Shown: positions 1 through 8,206 of the stretch, one piece after another
How the letters are laid out: each line of letters opens with the position of its first letter
Position numbering within the stretch: position 1 is the stretch's first letter
From: CAZJNX01 sp964547415
GTDB taxonomy: Bacteria > Pseudomonadota > Alphaproteobacteria > Rhizobiales > Amorphaceae
Length of the DNA stretch: 24,383 nucleotides
Assembly: GCA_964547415.1 (NCBI GenBank)
Contig: CAZJNX010000051.1
Span: 1-24,383 of the forward strand
Reading direction: 5' to 3'
The notes under the pieces: model-generated
Databases searched by the model: none
Seen by the model: only the letters and a program-made list of their open reading frames with translations
Told to the model about the DNA's origin: nothing
Position numbers and translations under genes: made by a program

Positions 1-366
1 GACCAGAAGGACTTCCAGTACCTCTACCGAGAGGGCGACATGCTGGTGTTCATGGACATGGACTCCTACGAGCAGATCCAGCTCGCGGAGGATTTCGTGG
101 GCGAGCGGGCGGCCTTCCTGCAGGACGGGATGACCGTCACGCTGGAGCTCTACGAGGAAAAGCCCATCGGCATCACCCTGCCCCCGCAGGTCACCCTCGA
201 GGTGACGGAGGCCGAGCCGGTGGTGAAGGGGCAGACCGCCTCCTCCTCCTACAAGCCCGCCGTCCTCGAGAACGGGGTGCGGGTGATGGTCCCGCCGTTC
301 GTCTCCTCGGGCGAGCGGATCGTGGTCGACACGGCCGAGGTCGCCTACGTCCGCCGCGCCGACTGA
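1..366 (+). CDS. efp: Elongation factor P, C-terminal part (5' end outside window)
   Basis: The frame is open from base 1 and ends with TGA at 364-366, giving 121 residues. These correspond to the last two (OB-fold) domains of elongation factor P; the N-terminal KOW-like domain with the modified lysine lies upstream of the window. Visible family landmarks are the YLYREGDMLVFMD stretch at the start, the GITLPPQVTLEV segment, the VKGQTASSSYKPA stretch typical of domain III, and a carboxy-terminal PPFVSSGERIVVDT. EF-P binds ribosomes stalled on polyproline codons and speeds peptide bond formation in the cytosol. The inositol monophosphatase gene follows 78 bp downstream on the same strand, so co-transcription is plausible. 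The family call is secure; only the start cannot be seen. Confidence 0.96.
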   Translation, partial: DQKDFQYLYREGDMLVFMDMDSYEQIQLAEDFVGERAAFLQDGMTVTLELYEEKPIGITLPPQVTLEVTEAEPVVKGQTASSSYKPAVLENGVRVMVPPFVSSGERIVVDTAEVAYVRRAD

Positions 367-444
367 GGGCGGAACCCTCCGCCCGCCCGCCTGTTGGCGC
401 CCGGTCGGCCCGCGCCGACCCCCGACGCCGCGCAAGGACAGCCG

Positions 445-1278
445 ATGGCCCGATCCGCCCTCCTCAACGTCATGGTGAACGCGGCCATCAAGGCCGGGCG
501 CACCCTTGCGCGGGACTTCGGCGAGGTCTCGGCGCTCCAGGTCTCCCGCAAGGGGCCGGCCGACTTCGTCTCGGCGGCGGACCGCAAGGCCGAGGAGATC
601 GTCTTCGCCGAGCTACGGAAGGCCCGGCCCTCCTGGTCCTTCCTGTTCGAGGAGCGGGGCGAGGTCCGCGGGGAGGACGCCCAGCACCGCTTCATCGTGG
701 ACCCGCTCGACGGGACGACCAACTTCCTCCACGCCTTCCCGCTGTTCGCCGTGTCCATCGGCCTCGAGAGCCAGGGCAAGTTGATGGCCGGGGTGATCTA
801 CAACCCGGTGATGGACGAGCTCTACACCGCCGAGCGGGGCCGCGGCGCCTACCTCAACGACCATCGCCTGCGCGTCGCCCAGCGCCGGGACATCCGCGAG
901 GCGCTGATCGTGACGGGGATCCCCCATTTCGGCCGGGGCGATCACGTGCGCGCCCTCGCCGAGCTGCGCACCCTGATGCCGGAGGTCGCCGGGGTGCGGC
1001 GCACCGGCTCGGCCGCCCTCGACCTCGCCTACGTGGCGGCGGGCCGGTTCGACGGCTTCTACGAGCACGCCCTGTCGCCCTGGGACACGGCCGCGGGCAT
1101 CCTCATGGTGCGCGAGGCGGGCGGCTTCGTGACCGACGCGACCGGCGGGGAGCGCATCTTCGAGACGGGCTCCGTCGTCGCGGGCAACGAGGCCATGAAC
1201 ACCGCCCTCCTGGCGATCCTGAAGACCGCGGACAGGGCGCTCGCGAACGCGCGGGCCGCCTCGGCGACGCCCGGCTAG
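445..1278 (+). CDS. Inositol monophosphatase family protein (SuhB-like)
   Basis: A 277-residue Mg2+-dependent phosphatase of the inositol monophosphatase family, cytosolic. Metal-binding signatures are clear: EE at residues 69-70, DPLDGTTNF at 86-94 and SPWDTAAG at 211-218. A further in-frame TTG lies at 394, but ATG 445 is preferred: AAGGA sits 7 nt upstream and the encoded protein then begins where the family does (residues such as VNAAIKAGR near the N terminus). Such enzymes dephosphorylate myo-inositol-1-phosphate or related sugar phosphates; SuhB members also act in rRNA antitermination. The exact substrate cannot be told from sequence. It follows efp and is closed by a terminator hairpin 8 nt after the stop, so efp and this gene likely form one unit. 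Confidence 0.93.
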   Translation: MARSALLNVMVNAAIKAGRTLARDFGEVSALQVSRKGPADFVSAADRKAEEIVFAELRKARPSWSFLFEERGEVRGEDAQHRFIVDPLDGTTNFLHAFPLFAVSIGLESQGKLMAGVIYNPVMDELYTAERGRGAYLNDHRLRVAQRRDIREALIVTGIPHFGRGDHVRALAELRTLMPEVAGVRRTGSAALDLAYVAAGRFDGFYEHALSPWDTAAGILMVREAGGFVTDATGGERIFETGSVVAGNEAMNTALLAILKTADRALANARAASATPG

Positions 1279-1286
1279 GACGGCGG

Positions 1287-1319
1287 CCATCCGCCGGCCT
1301 TCGCGGTGGATGGTTCTTC
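1287..1319 (+). terminator. Intrinsic terminator after inositol monophosphatase gene
   Basis: A 10-bp stem (1287-1296 with 1304-1313, one G-U pair) with a 7-nt loop is followed directly by TTCTTCC. It starts 8 nt after the stop codon of the upstream gene, in the right orientation to end the efp/inositol monophosphatase transcript. The T tract is short and interrupted. Confidence 0.65.
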
Positions 1320-1436
1320 CGCGAAAGGCCCTCCCGGCGCGTTAGGCGTTGCGCCGCGAGCGGCCGGCGGCGCATACCGACCAGGAACCCAGCCACCGAG
1401 CCCCCGAGCCCCCGCGAACGAGCCCCACGACAGCCG

Positions 1437-2429
1437 ATGGCCCGCAGGACCGACCCGACGAGGCTCTCCTACCCCCAGGTCTTCCTGTGGTGGATGGTGC
1501 TGTTCCTGATCCTCGTCGGCTTCCTGCTCGCCATCCTCTACCGGGAGATCGCCTCCGCCTTCTGGGCGAATCCGGGTCTCAACGGCCTCATCGCCGTCGT
1601 CGGGATCGCGGGGGCGGGCTACACCTTCCACATGGTGCTGCGCCTCTTCCGCGAGGTGCGCTGGGTGAACCGCTTCCGCCTCGGCCGCGCCGAGGAGGGG
1701 GCCGGCCCTCGCCCGCGCCTCCTCGCGCCCATGGCGACGCTCCTGCGCGACGGGGTCGACGAGACGGTGCTGTCGGCGAGCACCATGCGCTCCCTCCTCG
1801 ACACGGTGGCGACCCGCCTCGACGAGGCGCGCGACATCAGCCGCTACACCACGGGCCTCCTCGTCTTCCTCGGCCTCCTCGGCACCTTCTGGGGGCTCCT
1901 CCAGACCATCGGCTCGGTGGGCCAGACGATCCAGTCCCTCGACCCGGGCGGGGACGTGGGCGTCATGTTCGAGGAGCTGAAGACGGGGCTCGAGGCCCCG
2001 CTCGCCGGCATGGGCACGGCGTTCTCCTCGTCCCTGTTCGGCCTCACCGCCTCGCTCATCGTGGGCTTCCTCGACCTGCAGGCCGGGCGCGCGCAGAACC
2101 GCTTCTACACCGAGCTCGAGGACTGGCTGTCCACCCTCACCGACGTGGTGGAGGACGGGGTGGAGGGCGCCGCCGGCGCCTACGGTGCGGAGCTCAAGGA
2201 GGCGATCGACCGGCTCGTCGCCGCCCTCGAGGCCGGCGAGGGCGGGCGCGGCCGCTCCGGCTCCCAGGCGATGGCCCAGCTCGCGGAAGGAATCCAGGGC
2301 CTCGTGAAGCACCTGCGCGCCGAGCAGAAGCTGATGCGCGAGTGGGCCGACAACCAGGCCCAGCAGAACGAGCGCATCGAGATGCTCCTCATCCGCCTGT
2401 CCGACGCCCTCGAGCAGGACGACACCTAG
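1437..2429 (+). CDS. MotA/TolQ/ExbB proton-channel family inner-membrane protein
   Basis: A 330-residue membrane protein. Predicted transmembrane segments lie at about residues 15-37, 46-70, 137-158 and 193-214. The third segment carries the family hallmark GLLGTFWGLLQTIGSV, and the fourth is preceded by LEAPLAGMGTAFSSSLFGL, matching the MotA/TolQ/ExbB proton channel domain. The C-terminal third (about 218-330) is charged and likely helical or coiled-coil. The family forms a pentameric proton channel that couples the proton motive force to work in the periplasm through a single-span partner (MotB, TolR, ExbD or OmpA-like). It is longer than ExbB/TolQ (about 230-245) and lacks the MotA layout, so neither specific name is given. 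No partner gene follows: the next gene is a TRAP permease. The role is unknown; the family call is good. Confidence 0.85.
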   Translation: MARRTDPTRLSYPQVFLWWMVLFLILVGFLLAILYREIASAFWANPGLNGLIAVVGIAGAGYTFHMVLRLFREVRWVNRFRLGRAEEGAGPRPRLLAPMATLLRDGVDETVLSASTMRSLLDTVATRLDEARDISRYTTGLLVFLGLLGTFWGLLQTIGSVGQTIQSLDPGGDVGVMFEELKTGLEAPLAGMGTAFSSSLFGLTASLIVGFLDLQAGRAQNRFYTELEDWLSTLTDVVEDGVEGAAGAYGAELKEAIDRLVAALEAGEGGRGRSGSQAMAQLAEGIQGLVKHLRAEQKLMREWADNQAQQNERIEMLLIRLSDALEQDDT

Positions 2430-2604
2430 ACCTGACCCCGCCCCGCCCTCGCCTCCCCTCCCGGTCGGCCGGCGCGGCGCGGCCGTTGCGTGGCGGGCGG
2501 CGGGGCGGCTAGGGAGGGCGGCCGCGGCGGGGCGTTGCGCCGCCGGCCGGCATCGTGCCTCCTGTCGCCGTCGCCGGCGAGGCGGCCGCGAGGGGTGACG
2601 GGCG

Positions 2605-4863
2605 ATGACCGACACACGGGGCCTGGACGCGGGCGAGAGCGGCCTCACCGACGCGACCCTCGCGGGCGGCGGGCGGGACGTGACCCGCGGCCTCCTCGGC
2701 AGCGCCTTCTTCTGGTGGTCCGTCGCGATCGCGCTGTTCCACATCCTCGCCAACGGCCTCGGCACGCTGCTCTCGCGCGCCCTCGCGCCGCTCGCCGGGG
2801 TCGGGCTTCCCGTCGGCGGCCTCGCGGCCTTCCTCGCGGACCTGTCGACGCTGTCCACCCTCACCCTCACGGGGATCCACTTCGCGGGCTTCGCCCTGAT
2901 CGCGGCCATGCGCTACCCGCTCTTCACCGCGCGCACCGCGGGCGGGCGGCGCGCGGTCCTCGCGGCGGACCTCGCCTTCGGGGCGCTCGTGGCGGTATCG
3001 ACCCTCGGCCTCGTCGCCTCGGAAAACGCCATCTACGCCCGCGGCGTCACCCTCACCCCGCTCGAATGGACGATGGGCGCCATCGCCATCCTCGGCGCGG
3101 TGGAACTCACCCGGCGGACCACGGGCTGGATCATCCCGATCCTCATCGTCACCGCGCTCACCTACCCGACGATCTGGGGCGACGACATCGCGGGCGTCTT
3201 CCGCTTCGCGGGCCTGTCCACCGAGACGGTGCTGTTCCGCTCGATCTACTCCGACGAGGGGATGTTCGGCTTCATCGGGCGGATCTCGGCGACGTTCGTG
3301 TTCATGTTCATCCTGTTCGGCGCGTTCCTGATCCGCTCGGGGGCGGGGGAGTTCATCGTCGACCTCGCCCGGGCGCTCGCAGGGCGTCTCACCGGGGGCC
3401 CGGGCTTCGTCGCCGTCTTCGCCTCGGGCCTCACCGGCACCACCAACGGCTCGGCCATCGCCAACACCGTGTCGACCGGCACCATCACGATCCCGCTCAT
3501 GATCCGCTCGGGCTTCCCGCCCCGCTTCGCCGCGGGGGTGGAGGCGGCCGCCTCCACCGGCGGGCAGCTGATGCCGCCGATCATGGGCGCGGGCGCCTTC
3601 GTGATGGCGAGCTTCACCCAGATCTCCTACCTCGACATCGTGGCCGTCGCCCTCCTGCCGGCGCTCGTCTACTTCTTCTCCGTCGCCCTGTTCGTGCGGA
3701 TCGAGGCGAAGCGCTCGCGCGTGGCGGCGGACGGGGAGGTGCCGGCGGTCTGGGGCGTCCTGAAGCGCGGGGGGCCGGCCTTCCTCATCCCCATCGCGGT
3801 CCTCGTCGGCCTCCTCGTGTGGGGCTACACGCCCACCTTCGCCGCCGGCATCGCCATCCTGTCGGTGATCGCAGCCTCGTGGATGACGCCGAACCGGATG
3901 GGTCCGCGGGCGATCCTGGAGGCCCTCGCCCTCGGCACGCGCAACATGGTGACGACGGCGATCCTCCTCATCGCCGTGGGCCTCGTCGTCAACGTCATCG
4001 CGATGACCGGGATCGGCAACACCTTCTCGCTGATGATCTCCGAGTGGGCGGGGGGGAACCTCCTCGTCGCCCTCGTCCTCATCGCCCTCGCCTCGCTGGT
4101 GCTCGGCATGGGCCTGCCGGTGACGGCCGCCTACATCGTGCTCGCCACGCTGTCGGCGCCCGCGCTCCAGCAGCTCATCGTCGGGCAGGTGCTCTCGCCC
4201 GCCGACATCGACGCCAACACGATCGCCGCCATGGTGGAGGGGACCGTGTCCGAGGCGATCAAGCCCTTCTTCCTGCTCGCCGACCCGACGAGCCTCGCGG
4301 CCCTGTCGGCGCCGATGCCCGAGGCCGAGGCGCGGGCCCTCTACGAAAGCCTGCCGGCGGAGGTGATCGCCCAGATCCACGGAGAGGCGCGTGCCGCCCT
4401 CGACCCGGCCATCGCCCTCGGCGCCCTCCTGTCGGCGCACATGATCATCTTCTGGCTGTCGCAGGATTCCAACGTGACGCCGCCCGTGTGCCTCACCGCC
4501 TTCGCGGCGGCGGCGATCGCGCGGACGAAGCCGATGGCCACCGGCTTCGTGTCCTGGAAGCTCGCCAAGGGCCTCTACCTGATGCCGATCCTGTTCGCCT
4601 ACACGCCGTTCCTGACCGGAACGCCCGGCGAGATGGCCCTCGTCTTCCTGATCGCGCTTCTCGGGATGGCGGCGTTCGGCGTCGCCCTCGAGGGTTACCT
4701 GGAGGCGCCGGTCTCCTGGCCGATGCGGGCGGTGCTGGCCGCGGCAGGCCTCGCCCTCATCTGGCCGAACACGCCGGTGGTCTCCGCCGTCGGGGCCGTC
4801 GCCGTCCTCGCCGTCTTCGCCCTCAACGTGCGGGCCGGGCGACGGCGCGAAGCCGCCGCCTGA
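2605..4863 (+). CDS. TRAP transporter permease, fused 4TM/12TM (TAXI type)
   Basis: A 752-residue, highly hydrophobic protein in which the small (DctQ-like) and large (DctM-like) TRAP permease subunits are fused, as in the TAXI class. The DctM signature lies at about residues 274-305 (GLTGTTNGSAIANTVSTGT) and continues into AASTGGQLMPPIMGAGAF. Further conserved segments are LGMGLPVTAAYIVLATL (about 501-517) and LSQDSNVTPPVCLTAFAAA near residue 617. TRAP systems import organic acids or related solutes using a Na+ gradient, with a periplasmic binding protein delivering the ligand. No TAXI solute-binding protein is encoded in the window, so the substrate is unknown. The ATG is preceded by a GAGGGG stretch at a slightly long distance. 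The 175 bp upstream hold only GC-rich sequence and a weak 6-bp stem at 2466-2485. It converges with the antiporter gene, 3 bp between the stops. Confidence 0.93.
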   Translation: MTDTRGLDAGESGLTDATLAGGGRDVTRGLLGSAFFWWSVAIALFHILANGLGTLLSRALAPLAGVGLPVGGLAAFLADLSTLSTLTLTGIHFAGFALIAAMRYPLFTARTAGGRRAVLAADLAFGALVAVSTLGLVASENAIYARGVTLTPLEWTMGAIAILGAVELTRRTTGWIIPILIVTALTYPTIWGDDIAGVFRFAGLSTETVLFRSIYSDEGMFGFIGRISATFVFMFILFGAFLIRSGAGEFIVDLARALAGRLTGGPGFVAVFASGLTGTTNGSAIANTVSTGTITIPLMIRSGFPPRFAAGVEAAASTGGQLMPPIMGAGAFVMASFTQISYLDIVAVALLPALVYFFSVALFVRIEAKRSRVAADGEVPAVWGVLKRGGPAFLIPIAVLVGLLVWGYTPTFAAGIAILSVIAASWMTPNRMGPRAILEALALGTRNMVTTAILLIAVGLVVNVIAMTGIGNTFSLMISEWAGGNLLVALVLIALASLVLGMGLPVTAAYIVLATLSAPALQQLIVGQVLSPADIDANTIAAMVEGTVSEAIKPFFLLADPTSLAALSAPMPEAEARALYESLPAEVIAQIHGEARAALDPAIALGALLSAHMIIFWLSQDSNVTPPVCLTAFAAAAIARTKPMATGFVSWKLAKGLYLMPILFAYTPFLTGTPGEMALVFLIALLGMAAFGVALEGYLEAPVSWPMRAVLAAAGLALIWPNTPVVSAVGAVAVLAVFALNVRAGRRREAAA

Positions 4864-4866
4864 GCG

Positions 4867-5808
4867 TCAGATGGATGCGCCGCCGGACAGCATGACGAGA
4901 TAGACCCCGTAGAGGCCGAGGAGGAGGAAGCCCTCCCACCGGTTCACCCGCTGGCCGGTCGCCACCACGAGGACGAGGCCGACGGAGACGGCCACCATCA
5001 CCGGGATGTCGAAGAAGCGCACGCCGTCGCTCACCGGGATCGGCGCGACGAGGGCCGTGATGCCGCCGATCCCGAGCACGTTGTAGATGTTGGAGCCGAG
5101 CACGTTGCCGAGCGCCATCTCGGACTGGCGGCGCGCGGCGGCGACGATGCTGGTGGCGAGCTCGGGCAGCGAGGTGCCGACCGCGACGAGCGACAGGCCG
5201 ATCACCTCCTCCGGCACCTCGAGAATCCGCGCCGTCGTCACCGCACCTTCCACGAGGTAGCCCGCCCCCGCGATCACCAGAAAAAGCCCGCCGGCGATGA
5301 GGACGATCTCCACGAGGACGTTGCCGGAGACGGTCGGAACGTCGTCGGAGCCGTTCGCCTCCTCGTTCGCCCGGTCGGTGCGGAAGGTGTAGGCGATGTA
5401 GCCCGCGAGGCCCAGGACGAAGACGACCCCCATCCAGCGGTCGATCATGCCGGTGAAGGCGGCCGCCGCGAACAGGACCGCCGTCGCGATCACCAGCATG
5501 CCGTCCCGCATCACGGCGGCCCGCTGGGTCGCGAACGGGCGCAGGCTCGCCGCGACGCCGAGGATGAGCAGGATGTTGGCGATGTTGGAGCCGACGATGT
5601 TGCCGATGGCGATGCCCGGCGCGCCGGACAGCGCCGCGTCCACGCAGGTGACGAGCTCGGGCACCGACGTGCCGAAGCCGACGATGAGGACGCCCACCAC
5701 GAGGGGCGACAGGCCGAGGCGCACGGCGAGCTTGGAGGCGCCGCGCACGAGCAGCTCCCCGCCGCCGAGGAGCGCGATCAGTCCGCCGATGATCTGGATC
5801 GCGAGCAT
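4867..5808 (-). CDS. Calcium/sodium antiporter (CaCA family, YrbG-like)
   Basis: A 313-residue integral membrane protein of the K+-independent or K+-dependent Ca2+/Na+ exchanger family. The two inverted alpha repeats are obvious: GFGTSVPEL (44-52) with GNIVGSN (69-75), and AVGTSLPELATS (209-220) with GNVLGSN (234-240). The acidic residues E51 and E216 match the cation-binding glutamates of the family. About ten transmembrane helices are expected, with a hydrophilic loop near residues 143-162. It exchanges cytosolic Ca2+ for Na+ or H+ across the inner membrane. It stands alone on this strand, convergent with the TRAP permease gene. No strong ribosome binding site precedes ATG 5808, but the N terminus starts as family members do. 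Confidence 0.94.
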   Translation of the reverse strand: MLAIQIIGGLIALLGGGELLVRGASKLAVRLGLSPLVVGVLIVGFGTSVPELVTCVDAALSGAPGIAIGNIVGSNIANILLILGVAASLRPFATQRAAVMRDGMLVIATAVLFAAAAFTGMIDRWMGVVFVLGLAGYIAYTFRTDRANEEANGSDDVPTVSGNVLVEIVLIAGGLFLVIAGAGYLVEGAVTTARILEVPEEVIGLSLVAVGTSLPELATSIVAAARRQSEMALGNVLGSNIYNVLGIGGITALVAPIPVSDGVRFFDIPVMVAVSVGLVLVVATGQRVNRWEGFLLLGLYGVYLVMLSGGASI

Positions 5809-5947
5809 GTCAGGCGTGGCCCGCTCGCCGGGCCCTTGCGGGGCTCTTCAATGGCTTGTCTCGAGGCGACGCGGCGCGCAGCCGGACGGCGCGGTCCGCG
5901 GGAGGATGCGTTCGGGCGCGGCGGGCATGCCGCCCTGGCGCCGCGTC

Positions 5948-6406
5948 TCAGATGGATGGGCGGGGCGTCGGCCGCCAGTCCGGCGGCGCCATCTCGAAGT
6001 CGGCGAAGTCGAAGCCGGGCGCGACGGTGCAGCCCGCGAGGGTCCACCGGCCGAGGCTCTCGGCCGTCTGCCAGGCGCCCGGCGGGACGACCACCTGGGG
6101 CCGCTCCCCGTTCAGGAGGTCCGGCCCGAGGCGGCAGGCGGCCGCGTCGTGCCCGTTCTCGGAAATGGTGATGACGAGGGGCGCGCCGCCGTACCAGTGC
6201 CAGACCTCCGCCTGTCGCACCTTGTGCCAGGCCGACACCGCGCCGGCGGGCAAGAGGTAGTAGATGGCGGTGGAGTGGTCCCGCTCCGCGCCCGCGTTCG
6301 GGTCGCGGAAGGTCTCAAGGAAGAAGCCGCCCTCAGGGTGGGGCTCGAGGCCGAGGGTGGAGACGAGCGCCTCCACCGTGATCCCGTCGTCGTTGCGAAG
6401 CGTCAT
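5948..6406 (-). CDS. Cupin domain protein (DUF985 family)
   Basis: A 152-residue single-domain cupin. DUF985 landmarks in order are LGLEPHPEGGFFLETF (18-33), STAIYYLL (45-52), WHKVRQAEVWHWYGG (60-74) and WTLAGCTVAPGFDF (121-134). H61, E67 and H70 are the probable metal or ligand residues. The family includes a yeast protein of known fold, but no enzyme activity is firmly assigned; sugar epimerase-like or isomerase roles have been proposed. Its ATG overlaps the gloB stop by one base (TGATG), so it is translationally coupled to and co-transcribed with gloB. A 5-bp hairpin at 5920-5934 follows the stop but is too weak to call a terminator. Confidence 0.9.
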   Translation of the reverse strand: MTLRNDDGITVEALVSTLGLEPHPEGGFFLETFRDPNAGAERDHSTAIYYLLPAGAVSAWHKVRQAEVWHWYGGAPLVITISENGHDAAACRLGPDLLNGERPQVVVPPGAWQTAESLGRWTLAGCTVAPGFDFADFEMAPPDWRPTPRPSI

Positions 6407-7173
6407 CAGAAGGAGTCCCGTCCCGCGCGAAGGCGCGCGAACACCTCTTCCGGCGGGCGGCCCTGAAGGTCAAGGGCGCCCGCGACCCGCGCGTCGTCGG
6501 CCATCAGGAAGGGGTTGGTGGTCTTCTCGAGGGCCATGGTGGTGGGAAGGGTCGGCTCGCCGCGGGCGCGCTTCGCCTTCACGTCCTCGATCCGCTCGGC
6601 AAGGGCGGGGACGGAGAGCGACAGGCTCTCCGCGTACTCGGCGTTCTTCAGGGTGTACTCGTGGCCGCAGAAGATCTCGGTCTCGTCGGGCAGGCGCTCG
6701 CGCAGGGTCTTCAGAGACTGCCACATGGTGGTGGCGTCCCCCTCGAACAGGCGGCCGCAGCCCATGGCGAAGAGGGTGTCGCCGGTGAAGGCGAGCCGCT
6801 CGTCCGGCAGGTGATAGGAGATGGGCGCGGCGGTGTGGCCCGGGGTGCTGATCGCCTCCACGCGGAAGGCGCCGAGCTCGAACGCCTCGCTGTCCGAGAC
6901 GGTCCGGTCGAGGCCGGCGATCCGCTCCGCCTCTCCGGCGGGGCCGATGGCGGCCGCCCCCGTCTTCGCCTTCACCGCGGCGAGCCCCCCCACGTGGTCG
7001 GCGTGGTGATGGGTGACGAGGATCCCCGACAGGCGCCAGCCGGTCTCCTCGAGCGCCTTCAGGACGGCGTCCGCGTCCGGCACGTCGACGAGGAGGGTGT
7101 CGCCCGAGGGCGGGTCGTGGACGAGGACGGCGTAGTTGTCCGATAGGCACGGGACGAGGCGAACGTCGGCCAT
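6406..7173 (-). CDS. gloB: Hydroxyacylglutathione hydrolase (glyoxalase II)
   Basis: A 255-residue metallo-beta-lactamase-fold enzyme that hydrolyses S-D-lactoylglutathione to D-lactate and glutathione, the second step of methylglyoxal detoxification. The metal motif THHHADH is at 54-60, with H113 (STPGHT), D132 (FTGDTLF) and H171 (FCGHEYT) completing the binuclear site. GCGRLFEG (138-145) and the C-terminal LEKTTNPFL are glyoxalase II markers. The length is exactly that of typical GloB. The frame stays open upstream to about 7431, but the ATG at 7173 gives the usual N terminus (MADVRLVPCLSDNYAVL). It heads a two-gene unit with the DUF985 cupin gene and is divergent from a methyltransferase gene across 256 bp. 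Confidence 0.95.
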   Translation of the reverse strand: MADVRLVPCLSDNYAVLVHDPPSGDTLLVDVPDADAVLKALEETGWRLSGILVTHHHADHVGGLAAVKAKTGAAAIGPAGEAERIAGLDRTVSDSEAFELGAFRVEAISTPGHTAAPISYHLPDERLAFTGDTLFAMGCGRLFEGDATTMWQSLKTLRERLPDETEIFCGHEYTLKNAEYAESLSLSVPALAERIEDVKAKRARGEPTLPTTMALEKTTNPFLMADDARVAGALDLQGRPPEEVFARLRAGRDSF

Positions 7174-7362
7174 GGCGGCGGGTCCTCCGGTCTTGCGGCT
7201 CTCGCGTCGGGCGGGTCCGCGGGCGGGCGCGGTCGCTGGGGAAGGTGGTGCCGCCGCCCCTCCCCCGCAACCGGCCGGCCGCCGTGCGGGCGCCGCCCTG
7301 TTGCCCGGATGCAATGGAACGGGCCGGGAAACCGGAGGGACGGGCGGTTGCAGGTCTGGCAT

Positions 7363-7391
7363 TCGACAACGGGGGCCACCATTTGCATAAG
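7363..7391 (+). promoter_or_regulatory. Candidate sigma-70-type promoter for the methyltransferase gene
   Basis: TCGACA (7363-7368, 5 of 6 to TTGACA), a 17-bp spacer and CATAAG (7386-7391, 4 of 6 to TATAAT) lie 38 bp upstream of the ATG at 7430. The implied start near 7398 supports the 7430 start codon over an in-frame GTG-type start at 7394. It is one of the few AT-containing patches in the divergent gloB/methyltransferase region. Confidence 0.45.
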
Positions 7392-7429
7392 AGTTGCGGC
7401 CGGAAAGCGACGACGGAGCGGACGAGGAC

Positions 7430-8185
7430 ATGCATCTCGACGTCCACGAGCTGCGCTCGTTCTACCTGACGCCCATGGGGCGGACGGTCAGGCAGCTGAT
7501 TTCCGCCCGCATCCGCGAGACGTGGCCGGACGTGAAGGGCCGGCGCGTGGTCGGCGTCGGACACACGACGCCGTTCCTGCGCCCCTTCATCGGCGAGGCG
7601 GAGCGGGTGATCGCCGTGATGCCCGCCGCCGAGGGCGTCCTCCACTGGCCGCGGGAGGGGCCGAACCGCACCCTCCTCGCCTACGACCAGCACCTTCCCC
7701 TGCCGGACGCGTCGGTGGACTGCCTGCTCGTGGTCCACGCCCTCGAGGCGACCGACAACGTCCCCGCGCTCCTGCGGGAGCTGTGGCGCGTGCTCGTCCC
7801 CTCCGGCCGGCTCCTCGTCGTCGTCGCCCACCGCTCGGGGCTGTGGGCGCGGACCGACACGACGCCCTTCGGCATCGGCCGGCCGTTCTCCCGGGGGCAG
7901 CTCTCCCGCCTCGCGGAGGACTCGATGTTCGCGGTGCACGGGGTGGAGCCGCTCCTGTTCACCCCGCCGACGGCGGGGCGGCTGTTCATGGGCTCGGCCC
8001 GGACGTGGGAGCGGATCGGCCGCAAGACGCTGCCCCAGGTCGCCGGCGCCATCGCCCTCGACGCGCAAAAGCGCATGTCCATGGGCATCCTCTCCGGCTG
8101 CCGGCGTCAGCCCGCCCGCATCCTCGCGCCCGTGATCGCGCCCGGACGGGCGGCCGTCGTCCGCGCGCGCCGGGACGCGGCCTGA
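7430..8185 (+). CDS. Class I SAM-dependent methyltransferase-like protein
   Basis: A 251-residue protein with a methyltransferase-type (type 11) fold. The region around VVGVGHTTPFLRPF is a degenerate glycine-rich motif I, and a later segment, HALEATDNVPALLRELWRVL followed by PSGRLLVVV, matches the post-motif and motif III region of the fold. Such genes often neighbour gloB in Hyphomicrobiales. The substrate is not known, and the weak motif I leaves open whether it is catalytically active. ATG 7430 is chosen because GGAG lies 11 nt upstream and a promoter-like element is positioned for it; a start at 7394 would add 12 polar residues. It converges with metW, 21 bp between the stops. Confidence 0.82.
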   Translation: MHLDVHELRSFYLTPMGRTVRQLISARIRETWPDVKGRRVVGVGHTTPFLRPFIGEAERVIAVMPAAEGVLHWPREGPNRTLLAYDQHLPLPDASVDCLLVVHALEATDNVPALLRELWRVLVPSGRLLVVVAHRSGLWARTDTTPFGIGRPFSRGQLSRLAEDSMFAVHGVEPLLFTPPTAGRLFMGSARTWERIGRKTLPQVAGAIALDAQKRMSMGILSGCRRQPARILAPVIAPGRAAVVRARRDAA

Positions 8186-8206
8186 GCGAGGGGCCGCGGC
8201 GGCGCC

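Noticed and set aside
2466..2485. CGGCCG inverted repeat as a terminator after the proton-channel gene
   Set aside because: Only 6 bp, 36 bp after the stop and no T-rich tail; expected by chance at this GC content.
2490..4895. 801-residue open frame on the plus strand over the TRAP permease gene
   Set aside because: Arg/Pro/Gly-rich shadow of the real frame in GC-rich DNA; no family resemblance, while the 2605 frame has clear TRAP motifs.
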